Shown in pieces: positions 50,558 to 60,141 of a DNA stretch of 64,000 nucleotides. This stretch comes from Pseudoduganella rivuli. Its GTDB lineage: Bacteria > Pseudomonadota > Gammaproteobacteria > Burkholderiales > Burkholderiaceae_D. Positions within the stretch are counted from its first letter, which is position 1; each line of letters starts with the position of its first letter. The stretch is from assembly GCF_009674485.1 (NCBI RefSeq), contig NZ_WKJJ01000027.1, positions 31,918-95,917 on the forward strand, in the 5' to 3' direction. A model generated the notes under the pieces. That model saw nothing but the letters and a program-made list of their open reading frames with translations, did not search any database and was not told where the DNA came from. The position numbers and the translations under genes are program-made.

Positions 50558-51103
50558 TTACTTCGCGGCTTCGCCCTTCTTGATCCACGCCGCCAGCTGG
50601 TGCGGGCGCAGGCCGTCGTAGTCTTCGAACGGCTGGTGAATCCATGGGTTGTGCGGCAATTCCTGCATCTGGTAATCCGGCTTGAAGGCGGACGAGCCTT
50701 TGGTCCAGATCACCGCGGTTTTCACTTCCGTCACGCCTTCGAAGTTGGCCTTGACGTGGTCGATCACCTTCATCAGGGTCACGCCGGAATCCGCCAGGTC
50801 GTCGACCAGCAGGATCTTGCCCGACAGCGGACCGCGGGTCATCGTCATGTACTTGGCGATGTCCAGGTCGCCCTGCACGGTGCCTTTGTCGGCGCGGTAC
50901 GAGCTGGTCGACAAGATAGCCAGCGGTACATCGAAGATGCGCGAGAACACGTCGCCAGGGCGCACGCCGCCGCGCGCCAGGCACAGAACCATATCGAATT
51001 TCCAACCAGATTCATGCACCTTCAGAGCAAGGCGCTCGACCAGGCGGTTGTATTCGTCCCAGGACACCCACAGGTGCTTGTCGTCGGAGGGAGGGGTGCT
51101 CAT
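50558..51103 (-). CDS. Phosphoribosyltransferase, xanthine/hypoxanthine type
   Basis: This 181-residue protein has the PRPP-binding motif ILLVDDLADSGVTL (Asp101-Asp102), a preceding LARGGVRPGDVFS loop and AILSTSSYR, as in the Gpt/XGPRT-like type I phosphoribosyltransferases. It probably salvages a purine base to the nucleotide. Its place 14 bases after purA and the shared terminator support a purine role. The exact base (xanthine, hypoxanthine or guanine) cannot be told. Confidence 0.88.
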   Translation of the reverse strand: MSTPPSDDKHLWVSWDEYNRLVERLALKVHESGWKFDMVLCLARGGVRPGDVFSRIFDVPLAILSTSSYRADKGTVQGDLDIAKYMTMTRGPLSGKILLVDDLADSGVTLMKVIDHVKANFEGVTEVKTAVIWTKGSSAFKPDYQMQELPHNPWIHQPFEDYDGLRPHQLAAWIKKGEAAK

Positions 51104-51117
51104 TGTGTTTTCGGTCC

Positions 51118-52431
51118 TTATTCGTAAGGATGGCGCAGCACGATGGTTTCTTCGCGGTCCGGGCCGGTCGAAACCATGTCGACTGGTACGCCAACCAGTT
51201 CTTCGATGCGCTTGATGTAAGCGCGCGCGGTTGCAGGCAGCGCCGCCAGCGATTTGGCGCCAACGGTGCTCTCGGTCCAGCCTGGCATCTCTTCATAGAT
51301 AGGCTGGCAGCGAGCTGCATCTTCTGCGCCCACCGGGAAGATGTCCACGGTGCGGCCGTCCAGCGTGTAGCCGGTGCAGATCTTGATGGTTTCCAGGCCG
51401 TCCATCACGTCCAGCTTGGTGATGCACATGCCGGATACGCCGTTGATTTGGACCGAGCGGCGCAGCAGCGCGGCGTCGAACCAGCCGCAGCGGCGGGCAC
51501 GGCCCGTCACGGTGCCGAATTCATGGCCCACGGACGACAGGTGGTGGCCCACGCCGGCATCGGTCGGCAGTTCCGACGGGAACGGACCGGAACCCACGCG
51601 GGTGGTGTAAGCCTTGGTGATGCCCAGGATGTAGTGCAGCATGCCAGGACCCACGCCGGCGCCGGCGGCGGCATTGCCGGCCACGCAGTTCGACGACGTC
51701 ACGAACGGATAGGTGCCGTGGTCGATGTCCAGCAGCGAACCTTGCGCGCCTTCGAACAGCAGGTTGCCGCCGGCCTTGAAGGCGGCGTGCAGTGCGGACG
51801 ACACATCGGTCACCATCGGACGCAGGCGCGGCACATAGGCCAGCGCATCGTCCAGGGTCTTCTGGTAATCCACCTTCGGTGCTTTCAGATAGTTTTCCAG
51901 CACGTAGTTGTGGTAGTCCAGGTTTTCTTTCAGCTTCTCGGCGAAACGCTCGGCGTTCAGCAGGTCGGCCACGCGGATGGCGCGGCGCGCCACCTTGTCT
52001 TCGTAGGCCGGGCCGATGCCCTTGCCGGTGGTGCCGATCTTGGCGGCGCCACGGGCCGCTTCACGGGCCGCATCCAGTGCGGTGTGGTACGGCAGGATGA
52101 CCGGGCACGCTTCGGAGATTTTCAGGCGGTTGGCCACTTCCACGCCGGCCGCTTCCAGCTTGTCGATTTCACGCAGCACGTCCGGCACGGACAGCACCAC
52201 GCCGTTGCCGATGTAGCACGCCACGCCCGGGCGCATGATGCCCGACGGGATCAGTTGCAGCGCGGTTTTCACGCCACCGATCACCAAGGTATGGCCGGCA
52301 TTGTGGCCGCCCTGGAAGCGCACCACGCCCGCGGCGTGATCGGTCAGCCAATCGACGATCTTGCCTTTACCTTCATCGCCCCATTGGGTGCCGATGACAA
52401 CAACGTTCTTTGCCATATTTTTTTTCGACAT
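51118..52431 (-). CDS. purA: Adenylosuccinate synthetase
   Basis: This 437-residue enzyme makes adenylosuccinate from IMP, aspartate and GTP, the first committed step to AMP. Visible motifs are GTQWGDEGKGKIVDWL (GTP-binding P loop), GGHNAGHTLV, VLSVPDVLREIDKL and, toward the end, GPDREETIV. Length fits (E. coli 432). I place the start at the ATG at 52431 (MSKKNMAK) because AGGT lies eight bases upstream; the conserved part begins at 52416. It follows hisZ with a four-base gap, so the two are co-translated. Confidence 0.97.
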   Translation of the reverse strand: MSKKNMAKNVVVIGTQWGDEGKGKIVDWLTDHAAGVVRFQGGHNAGHTLVIGGVKTALQLIPSGIMRPGVACYIGNGVVLSVPDVLREIDKLEAAGVEVANRLKISEACPVILPYHTALDAAREAARGAAKIGTTGKGIGPAYEDKVARRAIRVADLLNAERFAEKLKENLDYHNYVLENYLKAPKVDYQKTLDDALAYVPRLRPMVTDVSSALHAAFKAGGNLLFEGAQGSLLDIDHGTYPFVTSSNCVAGNAAAGAGVGPGMLHYILGITKAYTTRVGSGPFPSELPTDAGVGHHLSSVGHEFGTVTGRARRCGWFDAALLRRSVQINGVSGMCITKLDVMDGLETIKICTGYTLDGRTVDIFPVGAEDAARCQPIYEEMPGWTESTVGAKSLAALPATARAYIKRIEELVGVPVDMVSTGPDREETIVLRHPYE

Positions 52432-52435
52432 CACA

Positions 52436-53596
52436 TCAACCTAAGTTTTTAAGAATCCAGTTGCTACCACTATCGTCGAGCACCAGCGCGCGGTCGCACT
52501 CGAACTCGTCCTGTTCTTCGCTGTGACCCGGCAAGCTCTGGATCACCACTTCGCCGGACTTGCGCAGTTCGGCGATTTTTTCTTTCAATTCAGGCGCATT
52601 GCCCCATGGCGCGCGGATCGAATGCTTGCGTTCCGCGGTCGGCAGCAGGCGCGCCAGTTCGCGCAAGTCCATCGAGAAGCCGGTGGCGGGACGGGCCCGG
52701 CCAAACGCTTCCCCGACATGGTCATAACGGCCGCCGCGGGCAACCGCGTTCGGCAGTCCCGGCACGTACAGCGCAAACATCGCGCCGCTTTCGTACTGGT
52801 AGCCGCGCAAGTCGGCCAGGTCGATGGCGACTTCGGCACGGCCAATGGCGGAGCCGGCCAGCGCGGCCAGTTCGGCCAGCGCCTTGGCAACGCCAGGCAC
52901 GTCCGGCAACACTTCACGTGCACGCTTGAGCACGTCAACGTCGCCGTACAGGTTCGGCAGCGCGCGCAATGCATCGCGCACCACCGGGGAATAATTGGCT
53001 GTCAACACTTCCAGGCCCGGCACATCCTTGCCACGCAGCAAAGCGGACAGCGCCGCTTCGTCTTTCGACGCTTGCGGGCATTCGGCGATGATGGCGCGCA
53101 GCACGCCCACGTGCGACAAGTCCAGCCGCACGTCGGTGAAATTGGCCAGCGCCAGCGACGCCAATGCCAGTTCCTGGATTTCCGCATCCGCTTCCAGGCC
53201 GGCATGGCCATAGATTTCCGCGCCGATCTGCAGCGGCTCGCGGGTCGTATGCAGGCCCGACGGACGGGTATGCAGCACGCTGCCCGCATAGCACAGGCGC
53301 GTCACGGAATGACGGTTCAGCAAGTGCGCGTCGATGCGCGCCACCTGCGTCGTCATGTCGGCGCGCAGGCCCAGCATGCGGCCGGAAATCTGGTCGACCA
53401 GTTTAAAGGTACGCAGTTCAACGTCCTGGCCAGCGCCGGTCATCAGCGACTCGACGTACTCGAGCAGCGGCGGCATGACCAGTTCGTAGCCATAGCGACG
53501 GAAGTTGTCCAGCATCAGGCGGCGCAATTCTTCAATCTTGCGCGCTTCGGACGGCAATACGTCCGCAATATGTTCAGGCAATAGCCAATTCGGCAT
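52436..53596 (-). CDS. hisZ: ATP phosphoribosyltransferase regulatory subunit
   Basis: This 386-residue paralogue of the histidyl-tRNA synthetase core lacks the tRNA-binding domain and aminoacylation activity. In organisms with short-form HisG it forms the HisG-HisZ complex that controls the first step of histidine synthesis. Visible are LPSEARKIEELRR, the class II motif 2 region (LRADMTTQVARID, RLCYAGSVLHTRP) and motif 3-like GRYDHVGEAFGRARPATGFSMDLRELARL. The hisZ-purA order is common in Betaproteobacteria. The small DUF2065 gene often found between hflC and hisZ is not seen here. Confidence 0.95.
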   Translation of the reverse strand: MPNWLLPEHIADVLPSEARKIEELRRLMLDNFRRYGYELVMPPLLEYVESLMTGAGQDVELRTFKLVDQISGRMLGLRADMTTQVARIDAHLLNRHSVTRLCYAGSVLHTRPSGLHTTREPLQIGAEIYGHAGLEADAEIQELALASLALANFTDVRLDLSHVGVLRAIIAECPQASKDEAALSALLRGKDVPGLEVLTANYSPVVRDALRALPNLYGDVDVLKRAREVLPDVPGVAKALAELAALAGSAIGRAEVAIDLADLRGYQYESGAMFALYVPGLPNAVARGGRYDHVGEAFGRARPATGFSMDLRELARLLPTAERKHSIRAPWGNAPELKEKIAELRKSGEVVIQSLPGHSEEQDEFECDRALVLDDSGSNWILKNLG

Positions 53597-53746
53597 GGAA
53601 AAAACCGGAAACGGTGTTGTTGAGATATCGTTAATGATCGCGTTAATGATCGTCAGTGCGCCTGCTGGCGCCGCTCGGTGAACGAAGGACCGAACCGCAT
53701 ATTGTACGCGAAAAGTCCCCTTTTGAGAAATGCAAGCCGGAAAGGC

Positions 53747-53768
53747 AACGCCGCCCGGAGGCGGCGTT
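53747..53768 (-). terminator. Terminator after hflC
   Basis: AACGCCGCC and GGCGGCGTT form a nine-bp stem around CGGA, 20 bases past the hflC stop. The T-tract is short (CCTTTCC), so strength is uncertain. It suggests hisZ has its own promoter in 53597-53746. Confidence 0.6.
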
Positions 53769-53788
53769 TGGTTGTGGCGGGTTCGGCG

Positions 53789-54667
53789 TTATTTACCGGC
53801 CGGACCGTTCCCCTTGAAATACTTGAAGAACTCCGAGTTCGGATCCACCACCAGCACATCGCTGCGGTTCTTGAACGAGCCGCGATATGCTTCCAGGCTG
53901 CGGTAGAACTTGTAGAACTCCGGATTGCGGCCGAAGGCTTCCGCATAAATCTGGCTGGCTTTCGCGTCGCCCTCGCCCTTCGCGCTTTCCGCTTCGCGGT
54001 ATGCCTCGGCCAGGATCACGGTGCGTTGCTTGTCGGCATCGGCACGGATTTTCTCCGACTCGGCGGCGCCGGTCGAACGCAACTCGTTCGCCACCCGGGT
54101 ACGCTCGGCCTTCATGCGCTCGTACACGGAATTGTTGATCTGCTCAACATAATCCACGCGTTTCAGGCGCACGTCGACAATGTCCACACCGATTTGCCTG
54201 GCTTCCTTGACAACCTTGGTACGGATCGCTTCCATCACGGCGCCGCGCTGGCCGGAAATCACTTCGCGCACGGTGCGCTTGGTGATTTCATCGTTCATCG
54301 CGGCCTTGACGATTTGCGACATGCGGTCGCGCGCCCGGCTCTCGTCGCCGCCAAAGCTGACGAAGTACAGCTTGGGCTCGGAAATGCGCCATTTAACAAA
54401 GGCATCGACCAGGATATTCATCTTTTCCGCCGTGATGAAGCGGTCGGCGTCCGGCGAATCGATGGTCATGATGCGCTTGTCCAGGTAAATCACGTTCTGG
54501 AACGGCGGCGGCAATTTGAAATGCAGGCCCGGCGAAGAAATCACTTCCTTCACGCTCCCCAGGGCAAACACGATGGCGTAGCGGCGCTGGTCGACCACGA
54601 ACACGGTCGACGACAACAGCATCAGTGCGATAAAACCTGTGACCAGGATGGTAATCAAACGATTCAT
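53789..54667 (-). CDS. hflC: HflC, SPFH/prohibitin-family subunit of the HflKC complex
   Basis: This 292-residue protein has one N-terminal membrane helix (about 5-25) and an SPFH domain facing the periplasm (VVDQRRYAIVFALG, DRFITAEKMNILVDAFVKWRI), then a coiled-coil with DADKQRTVILAEAYREAESAKGEGDAKASQIYAEAF. With HflK it forms a cage around the FtsH protease and restrains it. The start overlaps the hflK stop by one base (TAATG). Length agrees with the family (about 290-330). Confidence 0.96.
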   Translation of the reverse strand: MNRLITILVTGFIALMLLSSTVFVVDQRRYAIVFALGSVKEVISSPGLHFKLPPPFQNVIYLDKRIMTIDSPDADRFITAEKMNILVDAFVKWRISEPKLYFVSFGGDESRARDRMSQIVKAAMNDEITKRTVREVISGQRGAVMEAIRTKVVKEARQIGVDIVDVRLKRVDYVEQINNSVYERMKAERTRVANELRSTGAAESEKIRADADKQRTVILAEAYREAESAKGEGDAKASQIYAEAFGRNPEFYKFYRSLEAYRGSFKNRSDVLVVDPNSEFFKYFKGNGPAGK

Positions 54668-55965
54668 TAACGGCCCTCCCGATCACGCGATGCGTCACGC
54701 GAACGGCTGTCGCGCGCGCGCCCCGAAATTTCCACCTGCGGAATGCTTTCCGTCGGCGGCAACAGCACTGGCTGCGCCGGTTGCGACGTGGCGTTGGCTT
54801 TCGCCACATCCGCCGCCGCGGCCTGGGCAATCAGCTTGTCCATCGGCAGGTACAGCAAGTTGCTGCCATTGCGGGAATCCACCATCACCTTGCTGGTGGA
54901 CGAGAAGATTTGCTGCATGGTGTCCAGGTACAGGCGGTCACGCGTGACGGCCGGCGCTTTCTGGTATTCCGTCAGCACGGATTTGAAGCGGGCCGCGTTA
55001 CCTTCGGCCAGTTCCACCACCTGCGAACGGTACGCTTCCGCTTCCTGCGTCAGGCGCGATGCATAGCCGCGCGCTTTCGGAATCACGTCATTGGCGTAGG
55101 CCTGGCCTTCGTTTTTCAGGCGCTCGCGGTCCTGGCCCGCCTTGACGGCATCGTCAAACGCGGCCTGCACCTGCTCCGGTGGCTGCACACCCTGCATCGT
55201 CACGTTGGTGATCGTCGCGCCGACTTTATAGCTGTCGAGGATGGACTGCATCAGGCGCTGCGTGTCGTACGCGACTTTTTCGCGGCCTTCATACAGCACG
55301 AAGTCCATCTTGCTGCGGCCGACGGTTTCGCGAATCGCGGTTTCCGCCACCTGGCGCACGGTTTCCTGCGGATCCGTGTTGATGGTCAGCCACTGCACGG
55401 CGTCTTTCAGCTTGTACTGCACGGCAAACTGGATGTCGATGATGTTTTCATCGTCCGTCAGCATCAGCGATTCGCGCGCCTGCTTGTTGCGGATATTGCC
55501 GCGATAACCCACTTCCACCGTGCGCACTTGCGACAGGTTGACGATTTCATCGCTCTGGAATGGATACGGCCAGCGCCAGTTGAAACCCGGGCCCGTCGTG
55601 TGGCTGACCTGGCCGAACGTGAACACCACGCCGGTCTGGCCTTCCTGCACGATGAACGCGCCGCTGGCCAGCCAGATCAGGCCGGCCACGGCCGCCACCG
55701 CGCCCACGGTAATGCCGGCGCCGCGCATGTCATTGCCACCGCCGCCATTGCCACCGCCGCCGGAACCGCCATTGCGGTTGCGGTTGCCGAACATGCTGTT
55801 CAGGCGCTGGTTGAAATCGCGCCACAATTGATCGAGGTCGGGAGGACCGTCGGGCTTCTTGCCTTCTTGGGCCTGCTTGTTACCGTCCTTGTTATCCGAG
55901 CCCCAGCGGGGATCGTTCAAGTTCAGCTTCAAGCCTATTCTTTTTTTTAAGGAGGAAAAAGGCAT
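54667..55965 (-). CDS. hflK: HflK, SPFH-family subunit of the HflKC complex
   Basis: This 432-residue protein has a cytoplasmic N-terminus with a Gly/Asn-rich linker (about 60-80), one membrane helix (about 90-110) and an SPFH domain (QEGQTGVVFTFGQV, NIIDIQFAVQYKLKD), followed by a coiled coil and a Pro/Gln-rich tail. It works with HflC as a regulator of FtsH. The ATG at 55965 follows the hflX stop by one base and gives the MPFSSLKKRIGLKLNLNDPRWG start; the frame extends further upstream inside hflX but this is not likely to be used. Confidence 0.95.
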   Translation of the reverse strand: MPFSSLKKRIGLKLNLNDPRWGSDNKDGNKQAQEGKKPDGPPDLDQLWRDFNQRLNSMFGNRNRNGGSGGGGNGGGGNDMRGAGITVGAVAAVAGLIWLASGAFIVQEGQTGVVFTFGQVSHTTGPGFNWRWPYPFQSDEIVNLSQVRTVEVGYRGNIRNKQARESLMLTDDENIIDIQFAVQYKLKDAVQWLTINTDPQETVRQVAETAIRETVGRSKMDFVLYEGREKVAYDTQRLMQSILDSYKVGATITNVTMQGVQPPEQVQAAFDDAVKAGQDRERLKNEGQAYANDVIPKARGYASRLTQEAEAYRSQVVELAEGNAARFKSVLTEYQKAPAVTRDRLYLDTMQQIFSSTSKVMVDSRNGSNLLYLPMDKLIAQAAAADVAKANATSQPAQPVLLPPTESIPQVEISGRARDSRSRDASRDREGR

Positions 55966-55966
55966 A

Positions 55967-57133
55967 CTAATGTGATCCGGCTTGGGTGAAAGTGGAATGG
56001 CTTTCCAGCTCATCCTCCTGGGAGGAATCGCCTTCGGCCTCCTCGTACAGATATGCCATGCCAGGCGCGGACTTGGCGGCTTCCGTGATGGCGCCGCGCA
56101 GCAAGTCCAGACCCACGCCCGTGCGGGCGCTGATGAAAACGCGGGAAATCTTATCATATTCATCCCGCTCGACCGTCGGCTCCAGGCCGGCCGCATCGAT
56201 CTTGTTCCACACCAGGATTTGCGGGATGTGGTCGGCGCCGATTTCCTTCAGCACCAGGTTGACCTGCTCGATCTGCTCCATGCGCACCGGGCTGGCCGCG
56301 TCGACCACGTGCAGCAGCAAATCCGCATGGATGGTTTCTTCCAGCGTGGCGCGGAACGCGGCCACCAGCTGGTGCGGCAATTCGCGCACGAAGCCCACCG
56401 TGTCGGAGATCACCACGTTGCCGACTTCCTCGCCCATGTAGACGCGGCGCGACGTGGTGTCCAAAGTCGCGAACAACTGGTCCGCGACATAGACGCCGGC
56501 CTTGGTCATGGCATTGAACAGCGTGGACTTGCCGGCATTGGTATAGCCGACCAGCGACACGGAAAACGTGTGGCTGCGGCCACGGGAACGGCGCTGGGTT
56601 TCATGCTGCTTGCGCAGTTTCGCCAGCCGCGAGCGCAGCATTTTCACGCGCTCGCCAATCAGGCGGCGGTCGGTTTCCAGCTGGGTTTCACCCGGGCCGC
56701 GCAAACCGATACCACCCTTTTGCCGCTCCAGGTGAGTCCAGCCGCGGATCAGCCGGGTGGCCAGGTGCTGCAGCTGCGCCAGTTCCACCTGCAGCTTGCC
56801 CTCGTGGCTTTGCGCACGCTGCGCAAAGATATCGAGGATCAGGCTGGTGCGGTCCAGCACGCGGATGTTGAGGCGCTTTTCCAGGTTACGCTGCTGTGCG
56901 GGTGACAGCGCGTGGTTGAAGATGACGATTTCCAGCTTATGATCTTGCACGGCAAAACCGATTTCATCGGCTTTGCCGCTGCCGACGAAATAGGCGGCAT
57001 CAGGGCTGGAACGTTTGCCTGTGATCGTGGTGACAGGCTCGACGCCGGCCGAGCGGGCAAGCAGCATCAATTCCTCGATGCTGGCGGCGAAATCGCCCTG
57101 ACCGAAGTCTACACCGACTAGCGCTGCACGCAT
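55967..57133 (-). CDS. hflX: Ribosome-associated GTPase HflX
   Basis: This 388-residue protein has an N-terminal HflX domain (about 1-180; YFVGSGKADEIGFAVQ, FNHALSPAQQRNLEK) and a GTPase domain with G1 GYTNAGKSTLFN, G3 DTVGF, and G4 NKID. It splits stalled or heat-damaged 70S ribosomes into subunits. The glycine-rich GGIGLRGPGETQLETDRR segment is the family linker. It lies 44 bases downstream of hfq, in the classic hfq-hflX-hflK-hflC operon. Confidence 0.97.
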   Translation of the reverse strand: MRAALVGVDFGQGDFAASIEELMLLARSAGVEPVTTITGKRSSPDAAYFVGSGKADEIGFAVQDHKLEIVIFNHALSPAQQRNLEKRLNIRVLDRTSLILDIFAQRAQSHEGKLQVELAQLQHLATRLIRGWTHLERQKGGIGLRGPGETQLETDRRLIGERVKMLRSRLAKLRKQHETQRRSRGRSHTFSVSLVGYTNAGKSTLFNAMTKAGVYVADQLFATLDTTSRRVYMGEEVGNVVISDTVGFVRELPHQLVAAFRATLEETIHADLLLHVVDAASPVRMEQIEQVNLVLKEIGADHIPQILVWNKIDAAGLEPTVERDEYDKISRVFISARTGVGLDLLRGAITEAAKSAPGMAYLYEEAEGDSSQEDELESHSTFTQAGSH

Positions 57134-57177
57134 ACGACGGCCAGGTTATGTTGGAGGGGTAAAGCCAGGCGCAATGC

Positions 57178-57414
57178 TTATTCCGAATCGTTATCGATGT
57201 TCAGATTCACGGCGCGGGCTGGGACCACGGTGGAAATCGCATGCTTGTACACCATCTGCGTGACGGTGTTACGCAGCAGTACGACGTATTGGTCGAAGGA
57301 TTCGATATGGCCTTGCAATTTGATGCCATTGACCAGGTAGATCGAGACGGGAACGTGTTCCTTGCGCAGTGCATTCAGGAATGGGTCTTGTAACAGTTGC
57401 CCTTTATTGCTCAT
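57178..57414 (-). CDS. hfq: RNA chaperone Hfq
   Basis: This 78-residue Sm-like hexamer pairs small RNAs with mRNAs. The Sm1 part VPVSIYLVNGIKLQGHIESFDQYVVLL and Sm2 part VYKHAISTVVPAR are fully conserved, including the QxxF-type proximal-face residues (LLQDPFLN) and the YKH motif. The C-terminal tail is short (NLNIDNDSE), as usual in Betaproteobacteria. A 150-bp gap to der upstream (57415-57564) should hold its promoter. Confidence 0.98.
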   Translation of the reverse strand: MSNKGQLLQDPFLNALRKEHVPVSIYLVNGIKLQGHIESFDQYVVLLRNTVTQMVYKHAISTVVPARAVNLNIDNDSE

Positions 57415-57564
57415 AACAGCTCCATTGATGTTGTTGTGTAAGATTTGGAGGCGACTTTCGTTATTTCAAGTGCCAAGCATTAATCCCTGCCTGGGGACCA
57501 ATGCTGCCAAGCTACTGTAACCTTTTTTTGCGTTTTGTGCAGCGCACACAGCCGAAAAACCGGA

Positions 57565-58908
57565 TTATTTCTCTCTGGTATCGAATGGGTTCTTGCCCGT
57601 GCGGAATTCAATGCGCAGCGGCGTCCCCACCAAGTTGAACGTATCGCGGAAATGCTTTTCCAGGTAGCGTTTGTACGGTTCCGCAATCGCATCCAAAGAG
57701 TTGCCGTGGATCACGATAATCGGTGGATTCATGCCGCCCTGGTGCGCATAGCGCATTTTCGGACGCAAGCCACCCTTGCGTTTCGGTTCCTGCTTCTCGA
57801 TCGCTTCTTCCAGCGCACGGGTCAGCTTCGGCGTCGGCAGCTTGGCCATGGCGGCGGCATACGCCTGGTCCACGGATTTCATCAGCGGACCGATGCCCTG
57901 GGCGCGCAGCGCGGAAATGTAGTGCATCTTGGCGAAGCCGAGGAAGTTCAGCTTGCGGTCCAGGTCGATCTTGATTTCATCGCGGTCGTCCGACTGCAAG
58001 CCATCCCATTTATTCACGGCCACCACCAGTGCGCGGCCCGATTCCAGGATGAAGCCCGCAATGTGGGCATCCTGTTCGGAAATGTCTTGCTGGGCGTCCA
58101 GCATCAGGATCACGACGTTGGCTTCCGAGATCGATTGCAGCGTCTTGATCACCGAGAATTTCTCGATGGCTTCAAACACTTTGCCGCGGCGGCGGATACC
58201 GGCTGTATCGATCAGCGTGTATTGCTTGCCGTCCCGTTCAAACGGGATTTCAATCGAGTCGCGCGTGGTGCCCGGCATGTCGAACGCGATCACGCGTTCT
58301 TCGCCCAGCAGCGTGTTGATCAGGGTCGACTTGCCGACATTGGGACGGCCGACCAGCGCGATCTTCGCGCCCTTGTCTTCCGGCAGCAATTCTTCTTCAT
58401 CGGCAGGACGCTGCTTGAACGCGATGTCCAGCGATTCGTTGACGAGGTCTTGCACGCCGTCGCCGTGCGCTGCGGAAATCACATACGGATCGCCCATGCC
58501 CAGCTCGTAGAAATCCGCCACCACGGACGTGTAGCGCATGCCTTCGGCCTTGTTCACCACCAGCATCACGGGGCGGTTGGACTTGCGCAGGAAGTCGACG
58601 ATGGTTTTATCGTGCGGGGTCAGGCCCTGGCGGCCGTCGACGAGGAAAATCACCACGTCCGCTTCCGCCACCGCCTGCTTGGTCTGCAAGGCCATCTGGA
58701 ACATGATGCCTTCCTTGGCGACGGGTTCGAAACCACCCGTATCGACCACCAGGAAAGGCCGTTCGCCAACGCGGCCCTCGCCATAGTGGCGATCGCGCGT
58801 CAGGCCAGGCATGTCCGCCACCAGCGCATCGCGCGAGCGGGTCAGACGGTTAAAAAGGGTCGATTTCCCGACATTGGGTCGACCTACAAGTGCAATTACC
58901 GGCTTCAT
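57565..58908 (-). CDS. der: GTPase Der (EngA)
   Basis: This 447-residue protein has two tandem GTPase domains, each with GRPNVGKST (near residues 7 and 187), DTGGF / DTAGIRRRGK, and NKAEG / NKWDG motifs, followed by a KH-like C-terminal domain (about 355-440; PPIIVIHGN, YKRYLEKHFRDTFNLVGTPLRIEFR). It is essential for 50S ribosome assembly. It lies nine bases after bamB, the conserved bamB-der order. Confidence 0.98.
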   Translation of the reverse strand: MKPVIALVGRPNVGKSTLFNRLTRSRDALVADMPGLTRDRHYGEGRVGERPFLVVDTGGFEPVAKEGIMFQMALQTKQAVAEADVVIFLVDGRQGLTPHDKTIVDFLRKSNRPVMLVVNKAEGMRYTSVVADFYELGMGDPYVISAAHGDGVQDLVNESLDIAFKQRPADEEELLPEDKGAKIALVGRPNVGKSTLINTLLGEERVIAFDMPGTTRDSIEIPFERDGKQYTLIDTAGIRRRGKVFEAIEKFSVIKTLQSISEANVVILMLDAQQDISEQDAHIAGFILESGRALVVAVNKWDGLQSDDRDEIKIDLDRKLNFLGFAKMHYISALRAQGIGPLMKSVDQAYAAAMAKLPTPKLTRALEEAIEKQEPKRKGGLRPKMRYAHQGGMNPPIIVIHGNSLDAIAEPYKRYLEKHFRDTFNLVGTPLRIEFRTGKNPFDTREK

Positions 58909-58917
58909 TTTTATTCT

Positions 58918-60078
58918 TTACTCGGCCGCGATGGCGGCCACAGTCCCATTCTGGGTTTGGAAAATCAAATTCGAGCCAGCCACGACCGGTGTCGACCGGA
59001 TGGCCGAACCGTCGGTGGCGACCCGACCTAACATGGCGCCGTCTTCACGCGACAGCAGATGGACATAACCTTCTAAATCGCCGACAGCAACGCTGCGGCC
59101 GAACGACGCGGGCGTCGACAGGCGGCGGTTGCCCAGCTTGTCATTCTTCCACGCGCTCTGGCCGCCTTCGCGGGCAAACGCGTTGACGGCGCCATTGGCG
59201 TCGGCCACGAACACGAAACGCTGGTCCACACCGACACCCACATCGGACGAGGCCGGCTTGTTCCAGCGCGCCGTACCGGCCGCCAGGTCGAAGCAGCCGA
59301 CCTTGCCCTGGTACGTCACGGCGCAGATATCGTTTTCATAGACGAACGGCGTGCCGGACACGTCGGATACGCGCTCCAGTTCCGTCGCGCCGCGCGGCTC
59401 GGCCACCACCACTTCAAAGCGCGGCACACCCGTCGTCAGGGTCAGCGCCAGCAGCTTGCCGCCCGGCTGGCCGATGTACACGTTGCCGCCGGCAATCACG
59501 ATGCCCGGCGCATTGCGCAGGGTCAGCGCCGGCGTCGTGCGCAACACGGACCAGCGCTTGGCGCCGGTGGCCGCTTCGAACGCCGTCACGCGGTTATCGC
59601 CGCTGCGCACCACCACCACGTCGTTGGCCGCGACCGGCGACGACAGGATTTCACTGGTGGCCTGGACTTTCCACAACTGCTTGCCGGAACCGTCGAAGGC
59701 AATCACATTGCCCTTGACGCCACCCACCACGACCAGATTGCCGTTCGGGCTCACGCCCACGCCGGCCGTCAGGTCGGAACCGGCCTTGACTTTCCACTGC
59801 TCGCGGCCGGTGGCCGCATCGAGGCGCGCGACATTGCCATCGGCATCGGCGACAAACACGCTGTTCGCCGCGAACGCCGGGTTGAACGTGTAGGCGCCCG
59901 CCTTGCCCAGCGAGTATTTCCAGGCCGTCTTGACAGCCATGCCGCCCTTAATGTCCACCAGGGCGGCGGGTTTGTCCTTGACTTCGCTGGCAAACGGGTT
60001 CCACGAGCTCAACGTGCTGCAGCCAGTGGCCATGGCTGCCATCAGGCTCATGCCGATAACTTTTCCGGTGATGCGCAT
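58918..60078 (-). CDS. bamB: Outer-membrane assembly lipoprotein BamB
   Basis: This 386-residue lipoprotein of the BAM complex has a signal peptide with lipobox ATGC, the modified residue being Cys20. The rest is an eight-bladed PQQ-type beta-propeller (repeats such as NSVFVADADGNVARLDAATGREQWK and NPVVAGSNLIFQTQNGTVAAI-like blades). It binds BamA and helps insertion of outer-membrane barrels. A 219-bp gap with REP-like repeats separates it from yfgM upstream. Confidence 0.96.
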   Translation of the reverse strand: MRITGKVIGMSLMAAMATGCSTLSSWNPFASEVKDKPAALVDIKGGMAVKTAWKYSLGKAGAYTFNPAFAANSVFVADADGNVARLDAATGREQWKVKAGSDLTAGVGVSPNGNLVVVGGVKGNVIAFDGSGKQLWKVQATSEILSSPVAANDVVVVRSGDNRVTAFEAATGAKRWSVLRTTPALTLRNAPGIVIAGGNVYIGQPGGKLLALTLTTGVPRFEVVVAEPRGATELERVSDVSGTPFVYENDICAVTYQGKVGCFDLAAGTARWNKPASSDVGVGVDQRFVFVADANGAVNAFAREGGQSAWKNDKLGNRRLSTPASFGRSVAVGDLEGYVHLLSREDGAMLGRVATDGSAIRSTPVVAGSNLIFQTQNGTVAAIAAE

Positions 60079-60141
60079 ATAAATCCTTACTTGTATTTTC
60101 TGACTGCGGCTGACGGCCGCTTGTACGGCGACGCACGCTGT

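Noticed and set aside
53597..53788. Small DUF2065 gene expected between hflC and hisZ in many Betaproteobacteria
   Set aside because: The 192-bp gap holds a hairpin and no open frame with a hydrophobic DUF2065-like pattern, so I did not annotate it.
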